From the NCBI GenBank assembly GCA_014801985.1, contig JAAVDD010000013.1, positions 6,702-70,701 on the forward strand: a stretch of DNA of 64,000 bases. Reading direction: 5' to 3'. Positions 8,759 to 17,140 of this stretch are shown here, one piece after another. The stretch's first letter is position 1. Each line of letters starts with the position of its first letter. This stretch comes from Bacteroides sp. Its GTDB lineage: Bacteria; Bacteroidota; Bacteroidia; Bacteroidales; Muribaculaceae. The position numbers were made by a program, and so were the translations under genes. Under the pieces are notes generated by a model. It did no database searches and was not told the origin of the DNA. It saw nothing but the letters and a program-made list of their open reading frames with translations.

Positions 8759-10147
8759 ATGGACAATGATTTCAAATTAAAATGGAACAAATGTCTGGAG
8801 CTTATAAAGGCCAATATAGGGTCTGAACGCTTCGACGTCTGGTTCAGTGAGACCACTCCTGAGTCGTTTTCGGATGATACGATTGACCTTCGTGTTCCTT
8901 CGCAATTTTATGTGGAGCTATATGAAAAAGATTTTATCAACCTTATACGTGCGGCTTTACGACATGTTTTCGGAAGAGATATCAAGATAGCCTATCAATA
9001 TTCAGTCATAGCCAATGATAAAAAGTCGGATATAAAGATAGAGGGGCCGGATCATGCAAAGATTCTTAAGAATAAACTTGTTCAGTCATACGAAAACGCT
9101 CCTGTACAGAATAGGGAGAAGAATTTTGATTCTCAACTTGTCTCAAATCTAACATTTGAGAATTATTGTGTTGGCACTTGCAATCGTCTGCCTGTGACGA
9201 TTGCCGAGTTTATCGCAAATAATCCTGGACAAGCCGAATTTAACCCGTTCTTCCTTTATGGTAATGTTGGAGTTGGAAAGACTCATCTGGCTCAGGCTAT
9301 CGGTATAAGGATTAAAGAACGCAATCCGAATGCAAAAGTGCTTTATGTGCCTATCAAGCAATTTCAGACGCTTTATGCAAATGCCACCATGAAGAAGGAG
9401 ATACCCGCCTTCATCAATTGGTTCCAGCAAATGGATGTCATTCTCTTTGATGACCTTCAAGAGTTGGCACATAAGACAGGTACGGCCGAAGCATTATTCC
9501 CGATTTTCAATCATCTTCATCAGAATAAGAAGAATCTCATTTTCACTTGTGATCGTCCACCCATGGAACTTGATGGAATTGCAGACCGATTGATAGACCG
9601 CTTCAAGTGGGGTGTAACGGAGCGTTTATCGAATCCTGATTACGAGTTGAGAAAGAAGATACTTGCATTTAAGGCTAAAAAGAATGGATTAAATCTTACT
9701 GAGGATGTGACCGATGTCATAGCTTCTACAGTAAATGGATCGGTCCGTGAAATGGAACAGATTGTGATGCGGATGTTGACTCGTTCCATTGTAAAGAATT
9801 CTCCCATCACAATTGAATTGGCCAGAGAGGCAATGGTTGATGTAGTTAAGAAGCCTGAAAAGAAAGTGGTGAATTTTGATATGATTGTGGAAACCACTGC
9901 CGAATATTTCAACCTTAGTCCGGATGCGATTTTCTCAAGAAGTCGCTTAAGAGACATTGCTGATGCACGTCAGGTGATTATGTATCTAACTCATAAGCAT
10001 ACCCAGCTCTCATCTCCGGCAATAGGACATAAGCTTAACCGAAAACATGCCACTGTCCTTCATGGTATTAGCTCAATTAAAGATCGTTTGAGTTATAGCA
10101 AGGAGCTTTCCGAACTTATAACATCAATTGAATCGCAACTCCTTTGA
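8759..10147 (+). CDS. dnaA: Chromosomal replication initiator protein DnaA
   Basis: FFLYGNVGVGKTHLAQAIG Walker A, VILFDDLQELA Walker B, domain IV ...RKHATVLHGISSIKDR. Confidence 0.95.
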   Translation: MDNDFKLKWNKCLELIKANIGSERFDVWFSETTPESFSDDTIDLRVPSQFYVELYEKDFINLIRAALRHVFGRDIKIAYQYSVIANDKKSDIKIEGPDHAKILKNKLVQSYENAPVQNREKNFDSQLVSNLTFENYCVGTCNRLPVTIAEFIANNPGQAEFNPFFLYGNVGVGKTHLAQAIGIRIKERNPNAKVLYVPIKQFQTLYANATMKKEIPAFINWFQQMDVILFDDLQELAHKTGTAEALFPIFNHLHQNKKNLIFTCDRPPMELDGIADRLIDRFKWGVTERLSNPDYELRKKILAFKAKKNGLNLTEDVTDVIASTVNGSVREMEQIVMRMLTRSIVKNSPITIELAREAMVDVVKKPEKKVVNFDMIVETTAEYFNLSPDAIFSRSRLRDIADARQVIMYLTHKHTQLSSPAIGHKLNRKHATVLHGISSIKDRLSYSKELSELITSIESQLL

Positions 10148-10172
10148 TTTTTTCTGTTAATATATATAATTG

Positions 10173-10205
10173 CTTCACGTCGTAGTTAAATAAAGCGACG
10201 TGAAG
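10173..10205 (+). terminator. Rho-independent terminator (CTTCACGTCG...CGACGTGAAG TTTTATTTT)
   Basis: 10-bp perfect stem plus T-rich tract after dnaA. Confidence 0.85.
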
Positions 10206-10256
10206 TTTTATTTTAGGTCATTATAACAAATTTAGGTGGATTAGATGATGGGAATA

Positions 10257-10288
10257 TTTGCTTAATAGGCGAGTAATTTGTAATTTTG
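10257..10288 (+). promoter_or_regulatory. Bacteroidetes-type promoter upstream of ddl
   Basis: TTTG (10257-10260) - 20 nt - TAATTTTG (10281-10288), fits TTTG/TAnnTTTG. Confidence 0.65.
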
Positions 10289-10326
10289 CAGTCAGACTTT
10301 CTAAATGTTAGTAAATATATCTTAGA

Positions 10327-11523
10327 ATGAAAACGAATGTAGCAGTTTTTTTCGGCGGACGCTCCGTTGAACATGAGATTTCAGTCATTTCCGCCCTTCA
10401 AGCGATAAATGCTTTCAATAAGGAGAAATATAACATTATCCCTATATATATTTCCAAACAGGGGAGATGGTATACGGGCCAGAATCTGCTCAATATTCGC
10501 AATTATCGGGATCTTAAAAAGCTCACCGAGGATGCGGAAGAGGTGTTCATGCGCCCTGAATACGGAGATTATAATCTCTATAAGGTTAATATGGGACGAT
10601 TTTCAAAGAAGAATCCCGTGGTTGCCGAACTGCACGCAGTTGTCCCTGTTCTTCATGGAACTAATGGAGAAGATGGTATTTTTGAAGGTGTCCTTGAAAC
10701 GATTGGTATTCCCTTTGCTGGATGCAACACTCTTGCCAGTGCAAATGGAATGGATAAAATCACCATGAAGATGATTCTTCGTGAGTGCGGATTGCCGGTA
10801 GTGGAATATGTGTGGTTCACGGATCGAGAATGGATTGCCGATAAGGATGCAATTGTAGAGAGAGTTGAGGCAAAACTTTCTTATCCGGTGATTGTAAAAC
10901 CCGCCAACCTCGGTTCAAGTGTCGGAATTGGCAAGGCTTCAAACCGTGAAGAGCTCATAGAGAAAATCAATGAGGCGGAGAAATTCTCACAGCGTATCAT
11001 TGTTGAGCACATGATCGAGCAACTTAAGGAAATCAACTGTTCAGTACTTGGTGAAGCCGACGATCATATATCTTCAGTATGTGAGGAACCGATCAAGACC
11101 GGAGATTTCCTATCATACGAAGATAAATATATGGGAGGAAGTAAGGGTACTGCCGGAATGCAGGCAAGTGAAAAGCGCATTCCTGCTGATCTTCCTGAGG
11201 ATATGAGCGAGAAAATAAGGAATCTTGCAGGAGAGACATTCAGAGTGCTTTCGTGTCATGGTGTCAGTCGTATAGATGTTATGATAGACGAGAAGGATAA
11301 TTCTATTTATGTGAATGAAATCAATACTATTCCGGGTTCTCTATCATTTTACCTCTGGGAGGCATCCGGAATCTCATTCGAGCAACTTATGGATCGACTC
11401 GTCACTCTTGCTTTGAAACGAAAAAGAGATACAGACCGCAAGACGTTTACATACGATCAGAATATATTTGCGCTCGGAGGGGGAGTAAAGGGAGCCAAAG
11501 GTGCAAAAGGAGGAAAATTTTAA
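10327..11523 (+). CDS. ddl: D-alanine--D-alanine ligase family protein
   Basis: FFGGRSVEHEISVISA, HGTNGEDGIFEGVLE, VKPANLGSSVGIGKA, VNEINTIPGSLS. Confidence 0.88.
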   Translation: MKTNVAVFFGGRSVEHEISVISALQAINAFNKEKYNIIPIYISKQGRWYTGQNLLNIRNYRDLKKLTEDAEEVFMRPEYGDYNLYKVNMGRFSKKNPVVAELHAVVPVLHGTNGEDGIFEGVLETIGIPFAGCNTLASANGMDKITMKMILRECGLPVVEYVWFTDREWIADKDAIVERVEAKLSYPVIVKPANLGSSVGIGKASNREELIEKINEAEKFSQRIIVEHMIEQLKEINCSVLGEADDHISSVCEEPIKTGDFLSYEDKYMGGSKGTAGMQASEKRIPADLPEDMSEKIRNLAGETFRVLSCHGVSRIDVMIDEKDNSIYVNEINTIPGSLSFYLWEASGISFEQLMDRLVTLALKRKRDTDRKTFTYDQNIFALGGGVKGAKGAKGGKF

Positions 11524-11547
11524 GAAGAAATAAGAAAGCAAACATAT

Positions 11548-14500
11548 ATGAAAAATTTTAAGGAATACAGCAAGCAGCTGAACCTTTCAGATATCAACAA
11601 GGAGATGCTTGAGGAATGGGATAAGCATTCCCTTTTTGAATCAAGCATGAAGGAGAGAGAGGGGTGCCCGACTTTCGTTTTCTATGAAGGCCCCCCGAGT
11701 GCTAACGGTATGCCCGGTATTCACCATGTGATGGCACGTACAATCAAGGATATCTTCTGTCGTTATAAAACGATGAAGGGTTTCCACGTGAAGAGAAAAG
11801 CGGGATGGGATACCCATGGACTTCCTGTTGAGCTTGGTGTAGAAAAGAGCCTCGGAATCACTAAAGAAGACATAGGGAAAAAGATATCAGTGGATGAGTA
11901 TAATGCCGCGTGTCGTCGTGAAGTGATGAAATATACCAAGGAATGGACCGATCTTACTCATAAAATGGGATATTGGGTTGACCTTGAACATCCCTACATC
12001 ACTTATGATAATAAGTATATCGAATCCATCTGGTGGCTTCTCCAGCAACTTTATAAAAAGGGTTATCTCTTTAAAGGCTATACGATACAGCCTTATTCTC
12101 CGGCAGCCGGAACAGGTTTGAGCTCTCACGAGCTTAATCAGCCTGGCTGTTATCGTGATGTAAAGGATCTTACAGCAACTGCTCTTTTCCAAGTGAAAGA
12201 TCCAAAAGAGGAAATGATAGGCTGGGGCACCCCTTGTTTTATGGCATGGACCACTACACCATGGACACTTCCTTCAAATACAGCACTTTGTGTTGGTCCC
12301 AGCTTTGATTACGTTGCCCTACGTACATATAATCCCTATACCGGCGAAAAGATTACAGTCGTAATGGCTGAAGTCCTTATTTCTCAATATTTCAAAAAAG
12401 AGGGTGCAGAGAAACCTTTGAATGAATATAATCATGGAGATAAGGTTATACCTTACCAGATTGTTGGTAGATGGAAGGGTTCTGAGCTCGTTGGTATGCA
12501 CTACAAACAGTTGATGCCATGGGTGAAACCGACAGAAAAACTATCTGACTATTCTCCTGAATATGTAAAGGAATATGCTGCCAAATATCCTGAAAAGGTA
12601 TTTGAAGTAGGAACAGATCGTTTTGTAGAACTCGAGTCAGAGGCTTTCAGAGTGATTCCGGGAGATTATGTCACCACTGAAGATGGTACAGGTATAGTGC
12701 ATATAGCTCCGACTTTTGGTGCCGATGACGCCAAGGTTGCCAAGGCTGCCAATATACCCTCACTTTTCATGGTGAATAAGCGTGGTGAGACAAGACCTAT
12801 GGTGGATCTTACCGGCAAATTCTATCTGTTGGATGAGCTTGCGGATGTGTTTGTAAAGGATTGTGTCAACACTGAGCTTTATTCTAAGTATGCCGGAGAG
12901 TACGTTAAAAATGCATACGATCCTAAGTTTACACCTGACGGAAAATATGATGAAGAAGCGGCCTCAAAAGCTGAAGATTTAAATTTCCGTCTATGTATGG
13001 AGATGAAACTTGACGGCCGTGCATTCAAAATGGAAAAGCATGTGCACAACTATCCCCATTGTTGGCGTACTGACAAGCCGGTGCTTTATTATCCTCTTGA
13101 TAGCTGGTTCATCCGTACTCCGGAAGCACGCGAACGCCTTATCGAGCTTAACGAGACAATAAAGTGGAAACCGGCTTCAACAGGAACAGGACGTTTTGGA
13201 AAATGGCTTGAGAACCTACAGGACTGGAATCTTTCCCGTAGCCGTTATTGGGGTACACCTCTTCCAATTTGGCGGACCGAAGATGGTAAGGAAGAAATTT
13301 GTATAGATTCTTACGAAGAGCTGTCCACCAAGATCGATGAAGCCGTGGCAGCAGGTGTTATGAAATCCAATCCTCTTAGGGATAAAGGTTTTATTCCTGG
13401 TGAATATGCGCAGGAGAATTATGACAAGATTGACATTCATCGTCCATACGTAGATGATATTATTCTTGTGTCGGAAAGTGGCAAGCCCATGAAGCGTGAG
13501 ACAGATCTAATCGATGTATGGTTTGATTCCGGATCTATGCCTTATGCTCAGATTCATTATCCTTTTGAAAATAAGGAGCTTCTTGACAGCAAAGAGGTTT
13601 ACCCTGCTGATTTCATTGCTGAGGGCGTCGACCAGACACGAGGCTGGTTCTTCACACTTCATGCAATTGCCGGTATGGTATTCGATTCCGTGGCATATAA
13701 GGCTGTTATTTCCAATGGTCTTGTACTTGACAAAAATGGTAATAAGATGTCAAAACGTCTCGGAAACGCCATTGATCCCTTTGATAATATCGAGAGATTT
13801 GGCTCTGATCCGGTGCGTTGGTACATGATTTCTAATTCCTCTCCATGGGATAATCTGAAGTATGATGAAGAAGGTGTGAAAGAGGTGTCGAAAAAGCTCT
13901 TCTCGACCCTTTACAATACATATAAATTCTTTGCTTTATATGCCAACGTTGACGGTTTCACCGGATGTGAACCTCAGCTCCCCTCCGATAAGCGCCCTGA
14001 GATTGACCGATGGATTCTCTCACTTCTCAACACATTGGTTGCAGAGGTGACTGCCGATCTCGATGACTATGAACCTACACGTGCGGCTCGCGCAATAGAG
14101 GAATTTGTTAATGACAACCTTAGCAATTGGTATGTCCGTCTTAATCGTAGACGCTTCTGGGCAGGAGAGATGAATGATGACAAGCTCTCAGCTTATCAGA
14201 CTCTCTATGCTTGTTTGAAAACAATTGCACAGCTCATCGCACCTTTTGCGCCATTCTATGCTGATAGATTATACTCTGATCTGATGGCTACAGCAATGGA
14301 TGAAAAGAATGGCTATGCTTCAGTGCATTTGGCAGATTTCCCGGCTTCTGATCCCTCTTTGGTGGATAAGAATCTTGAGAAGAGAATGAATCTTGCACAA
14401 GTTATTACTTCTAATGTGCTTGGTTTACGTCGTAAAGTCAATTTAAAAGTGCGTCAACCTCTTCAGACTCTTCTAATCCCTGTGATAGACTCTCAGCAGA

Positions 14501-15117
14501 AAGAAGATATCGATAGGATTAAGAAGATCGTTCTCGATGAAGTTAATGTGAAAGAGGTGAAACTCGTGGATAATGAGGAGAGCGGACTTGTGAAGCGAGT
14601 GAAGGCTGATTTTAAGAAGCTCGGTCCCAAATATGGCAAGATTATGAAAGATCTTGGAAAAGCCATAAGCGGTATGACGCAGAAAGAGATCTCCATGCTT
14701 GAAAAGGATGGTCAGTTCACATTCGACACTCTTACCGGTTCTCCTGTGATAACACTTGAGGATGTAGAGGTGATTCCGGAGGATATTCCGGGATGGCTTG
14801 TAGCCAATGATGGCAACGTTACAGTGGCTCTCGATGTTACTGTAACCCCTGAATTGAAGAATGAAGGTATGGCTCGAGAGCTGATTAACCGTATTCAGAA
14901 TATCCGCAAATCCTCTGATTTTGAAATAACCGATAAAGTCAGGGTTGAACTAACTCCCACGGAGAGTGTGAAGGAAGCTTTAAATCAATTTGCTGATTAT
15001 ATCTCCACTCAGGTTTTAGCTGAGGAGATACTTCTTTCTGATCTTGAAGCCGGGGAAGATGTGACTGAACTTGATATCGACGGAGAGAAGATTCTTGCCA
15101 AGGTAACAAGAAAATAA
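11548..15117 (+). CDS. ileS: Isoleucyl-tRNA synthetase
   Basis: GPPSANGMPGIHHVMARTIKD (HIGH-like), NKMSKRLGN (KMSKR), 1189 aa class I aaRS. Confidence 0.96.
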   Translation: MKNFKEYSKQLNLSDINKEMLEEWDKHSLFESSMKEREGCPTFVFYEGPPSANGMPGIHHVMARTIKDIFCRYKTMKGFHVKRKAGWDTHGLPVELGVEKSLGITKEDIGKKISVDEYNAACRREVMKYTKEWTDLTHKMGYWVDLEHPYITYDNKYIESIWWLLQQLYKKGYLFKGYTIQPYSPAAGTGLSSHELNQPGCYRDVKDLTATALFQVKDPKEEMIGWGTPCFMAWTTTPWTLPSNTALCVGPSFDYVALRTYNPYTGEKITVVMAEVLISQYFKKEGAEKPLNEYNHGDKVIPYQIVGRWKGSELVGMHYKQLMPWVKPTEKLSDYSPEYVKEYAAKYPEKVFEVGTDRFVELESEAFRVIPGDYVTTEDGTGIVHIAPTFGADDAKVAKAANIPSLFMVNKRGETRPMVDLTGKFYLLDELADVFVKDCVNTELYSKYAGEYVKNAYDPKFTPDGKYDEEAASKAEDLNFRLCMEMKLDGRAFKMEKHVHNYPHCWRTDKPVLYYPLDSWFIRTPEARERLIELNETIKWKPASTGTGRFGKWLENLQDWNLSRSRYWGTPLPIWRTEDGKEEICIDSYEELSTKIDEAVAAGVMKSNPLRDKGFIPGEYAQENYDKIDIHRPYVDDIILVSESGKPMKRETDLIDVWFDSGSMPYAQIHYPFENKELLDSKEVYPADFIAEGVDQTRGWFFTLHAIAGMVFDSVAYKAVISNGLVLDKNGNKMSKRLGNAIDPFDNIERFGSDPVRWYMISNSSPWDNLKYDEEGVKEVSKKLFSTLYNTYKFFALYANVDGFTGCEPQLPSDKRPEIDRWILSLLNTLVAEVTADLDDYEPTRAARAIEEFVNDNLSNWYVRLNRRRFWAGEMNDDKLSAYQTLYACLKTIAQLIAPFAPFYADRLYSDLMATAMDEKNGYASVHLADFPASDPSLVDKNLEKRMNLAQVITSNVLGLRRKVNLKVRQPLQTLLIPVIDSQQKEDIDRIKKIVLDEVNVKEVKLVDNEESGLVKRVKADFKKLGPKYGKIMKDLGKAISGMTQKEISMLEKDGQFTFDTLTGSPVITLEDVEVIPEDIPGWLVANDGNVTVALDVTVTPELKNEGMARELINRIQNIRKSSDFEITDKVRVELTPTESVKEALNQFADYISTQVLAEEILLSDLEAGEDVTELDIDGEKILAKVTRK

Positions 15118-15118
15118 A

Positions 15119-15814
15119 ATGTATATGCTTGAAAAGAGTTTAATCTCTAACAATAATAAGCCATCCGGCCTTTCGACCGGGTGGCTTGCCCTAATTATCA
15201 TAGTGGCTGTCATTATTGCCGATCAGCTGTTGAAGATATGGGTCAAGACCTCATTCTATCTTGGAGAGGATTATCCAATCACTTCTTGGTTTCAATTAAA
15301 GTTCATTGAAAACAATGGCATGGCATTCGGGATGGAGCTATGGAATAAACTCGTTCTTACTTTTGGGCGTATTCTTGCTGTAGGAGTGTTTATTTGGTTT
15401 CTATGGAAAATCAAAGATGTAAAAAGTATTAGAAAGGGATTCTTCATTAGTGTAGCGTTGATTACAGCCGGGGCAGCCGGTAATATATTCGACTGTGTAT
15501 TCTACGGTGTGATTTTCAATAATCCTCTCCCGCCTGAGACTGCTGTCCTTTTTCCACCTGACGGTGGTTACTCCACTTGGTTTGAGGGGCGTGTGGTTGA
15601 TATGATATACTTCCCACTCTTTGATTTCTATTGGCCTGAATGGATGCCAATGATAGGAGGGAAGTACTATGAATTTTTCGCCTATATATTTAATCTTGCA
15701 GATTCGGCAATATGTATAGGGGTCGCATTGCTCATCTTCTTCTATTCAAAGGATGCTTCGCTTGCATTTAAGGCTCTTGGAAAGGAGGAGTTAAAATCCA
15801 GTGAATTGAAATAA
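15119..15814 (+). CDS. lspA: Lipoprotein signal peptidase (signal peptidase II)
   Basis: IIADQLLKIWVK, FIENNGMAFGM, GAAGNIFDCVFYG...VVDMIYF, NLADSAICIG motifs. Confidence 0.9.
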   Translation: MYMLEKSLISNNNKPSGLSTGWLALIIIVAVIIADQLLKIWVKTSFYLGEDYPITSWFQLKFIENNGMAFGMELWNKLVLTFGRILAVGVFIWFLWKIKDVKSIRKGFFISVALITAGAAGNIFDCVFYGVIFNNPLPPETAVLFPPDGGYSTWFEGRVVDMIYFPLFDFYWPEWMPMIGGKYYEFFAYIFNLADSAICIGVALLIFFYSKDASLAFKALGKEELKSSELK

Positions 15815-15845
15815 TAGTTTATATCCATTTTCTTCTCAAGACACT

Positions 15846-16694
15846 ATGAGAGACTTTCATTCATTAAAAATTCTTTTACTTGGTGTTCCGTTCTATCTGA
15901 TTGGATGTTCAGATCGTCCTGATAATATCCCTTCAGATTCCCAAATGGTGAATATCATGGCGGATATAGAGATGGCGCAGGCTTATATACAGAGTAAGGG
16001 CTATCGTGATAATACCCAGGAAAATCGCGAAAGAATCTTGGAATATGTTTTGGAGAAGAATGGAATGACACGAGAGGATTTCGACAGTACGTTATCATGG
16101 TATGGAAAGCATATTGACTTATATGATGACTTATATGCCAAGGTAGATAAAGAATTGGCAAGAAGGGAAGCGAAAATATCAGGAAATGGCATAGAAGTGT
16201 TATCAAATGATTTATGGCCTTATTCTCGTCATCTTGTCATATCTTCCAAGGGTTCTCAGGATAATCTAATCTTCACTATTCCGACTGAAGAAATGGAGAA
16301 GGGGGATTTCCTGACTTGGAAATTCCGAATGTCAGGTTCTTCTGATGGAACAGCTCTTTTAGGTGTAAAATATGATGGAGGCAAGGTATCATACGTAAAT
16401 CAAAATCTTGGAGGCAATAATATCGAAATCACTTTACAGACTGATACTGCTTTAAGAGTAAAGGAGATATTTGGTAATGTCCGGATAAAAGAAAATCGTT
16501 CATTTGTCGGTTTAGACAGTCTTTCCCTTTCATCAGCTCCTTTTGACAGTACAATGTACTATCGTATTCATTCTGTACGAAATTTCTATGGACCTATTTC
16601 CAAGAAGAAACCAAAGGAGACAATTGATTCCCTTACCAATTCAAAAGATTCACTTCTAAAAGTGGTGAATGATACAATCATTAAGACTAAATGA
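15846..16694 (+). CDS. DUF4296-type lipoprotein
   Basis: Lipobox LIGCSD; MADIEMAQAYIQSKG...EYVLEKNGMTREDFDSTLSWY; location after lspA. Confidence 0.7.
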   Translation: MRDFHSLKILLLGVPFYLIGCSDRPDNIPSDSQMVNIMADIEMAQAYIQSKGYRDNTQENRERILEYVLEKNGMTREDFDSTLSWYGKHIDLYDDLYAKVDKELARREAKISGNGIEVLSNDLWPYSRHLVISSKGSQDNLIFTIPTEEMEKGDFLTWKFRMSGSSDGTALLGVKYDGGKVSYVNQNLGGNNIEITLQTDTALRVKEIFGNVRIKENRSFVGLDSLSLSSAPFDSTMYYRIHSVRNFYGPISKKKPKETIDSLTNSKDSLLKVVNDTIIKTK

Positions 16695-16706
16695 AATTTT
16701 CATTAA

Positions 16707-16988
16707 ATGAAGTCAAGTGCGACAATAGGGCTTCTTAGCCGTGAAATAACTTTGGTTTCTCTCGATGGAGAGGAAACAAAGTTATTTCTTCATATATTGA
16801 AACCGTTAGGATGGAAGAATAAGTCTGATCTGGTCAAATTAAAGAACCATGAATTAGTGAATTTTGAAATCTCGGAATTCGAAATTTTTCCTTTCCAGCA
16901 TGAAGAATCGTTTGTTATCTATTTTGATTGTCCACTAAAACTTACCCAAAAAGGATATAAAAGTTTTGAACTAACTTTTTTACAATAA
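16707..16988 (+). CDS. Hypothetical protein, 93 aa
   Basis: ORF 12 bp after the DUF4296 gene and followed by a strong terminator; no family recognised. Confidence 0.5.
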   Translation: MKSSATIGLLSREITLVSLDGEETKLFLHILKPLGWKNKSDLVKLKNHELVNFEISEFEIFPFQHEESFVIYFDCPLKLTQKGYKSFELTFLQ

Positions 16989-17027
16989 TAAAGAGAATAG
17001 GAATGAGGAAGTTAGAAAAAAAGAAAC

Positions 17028-17068
17028 AAAATCTTTGGTAAATAAATTGAAAGTTTACCAAAGATTTT
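17028..17068 (+). terminator. Terminator hairpin AAAATCTTTGGTAAA...TTTACCAAAGATTTT
   Basis: 15-bp perfect inverted repeat with T run. Confidence 0.85.
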
Positions 17069-17069
17069 T

Positions 17070-17077
17070 TAAATTTG
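17070..17077 (+). promoter_or_regulatory. Candidate -7 element of the hut operon promoter
   Basis: TAAATTTG matches TAnnTTTG; -33 position reads ATTG rather than TTTG. Confidence 0.4.
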
Positions 17078-17140
17078 TAGATGGAAAGAGATGAAATGAA
17101 GCAAATCTTTCCTTAAACAGTAACCTTCTAATCAAGATTC

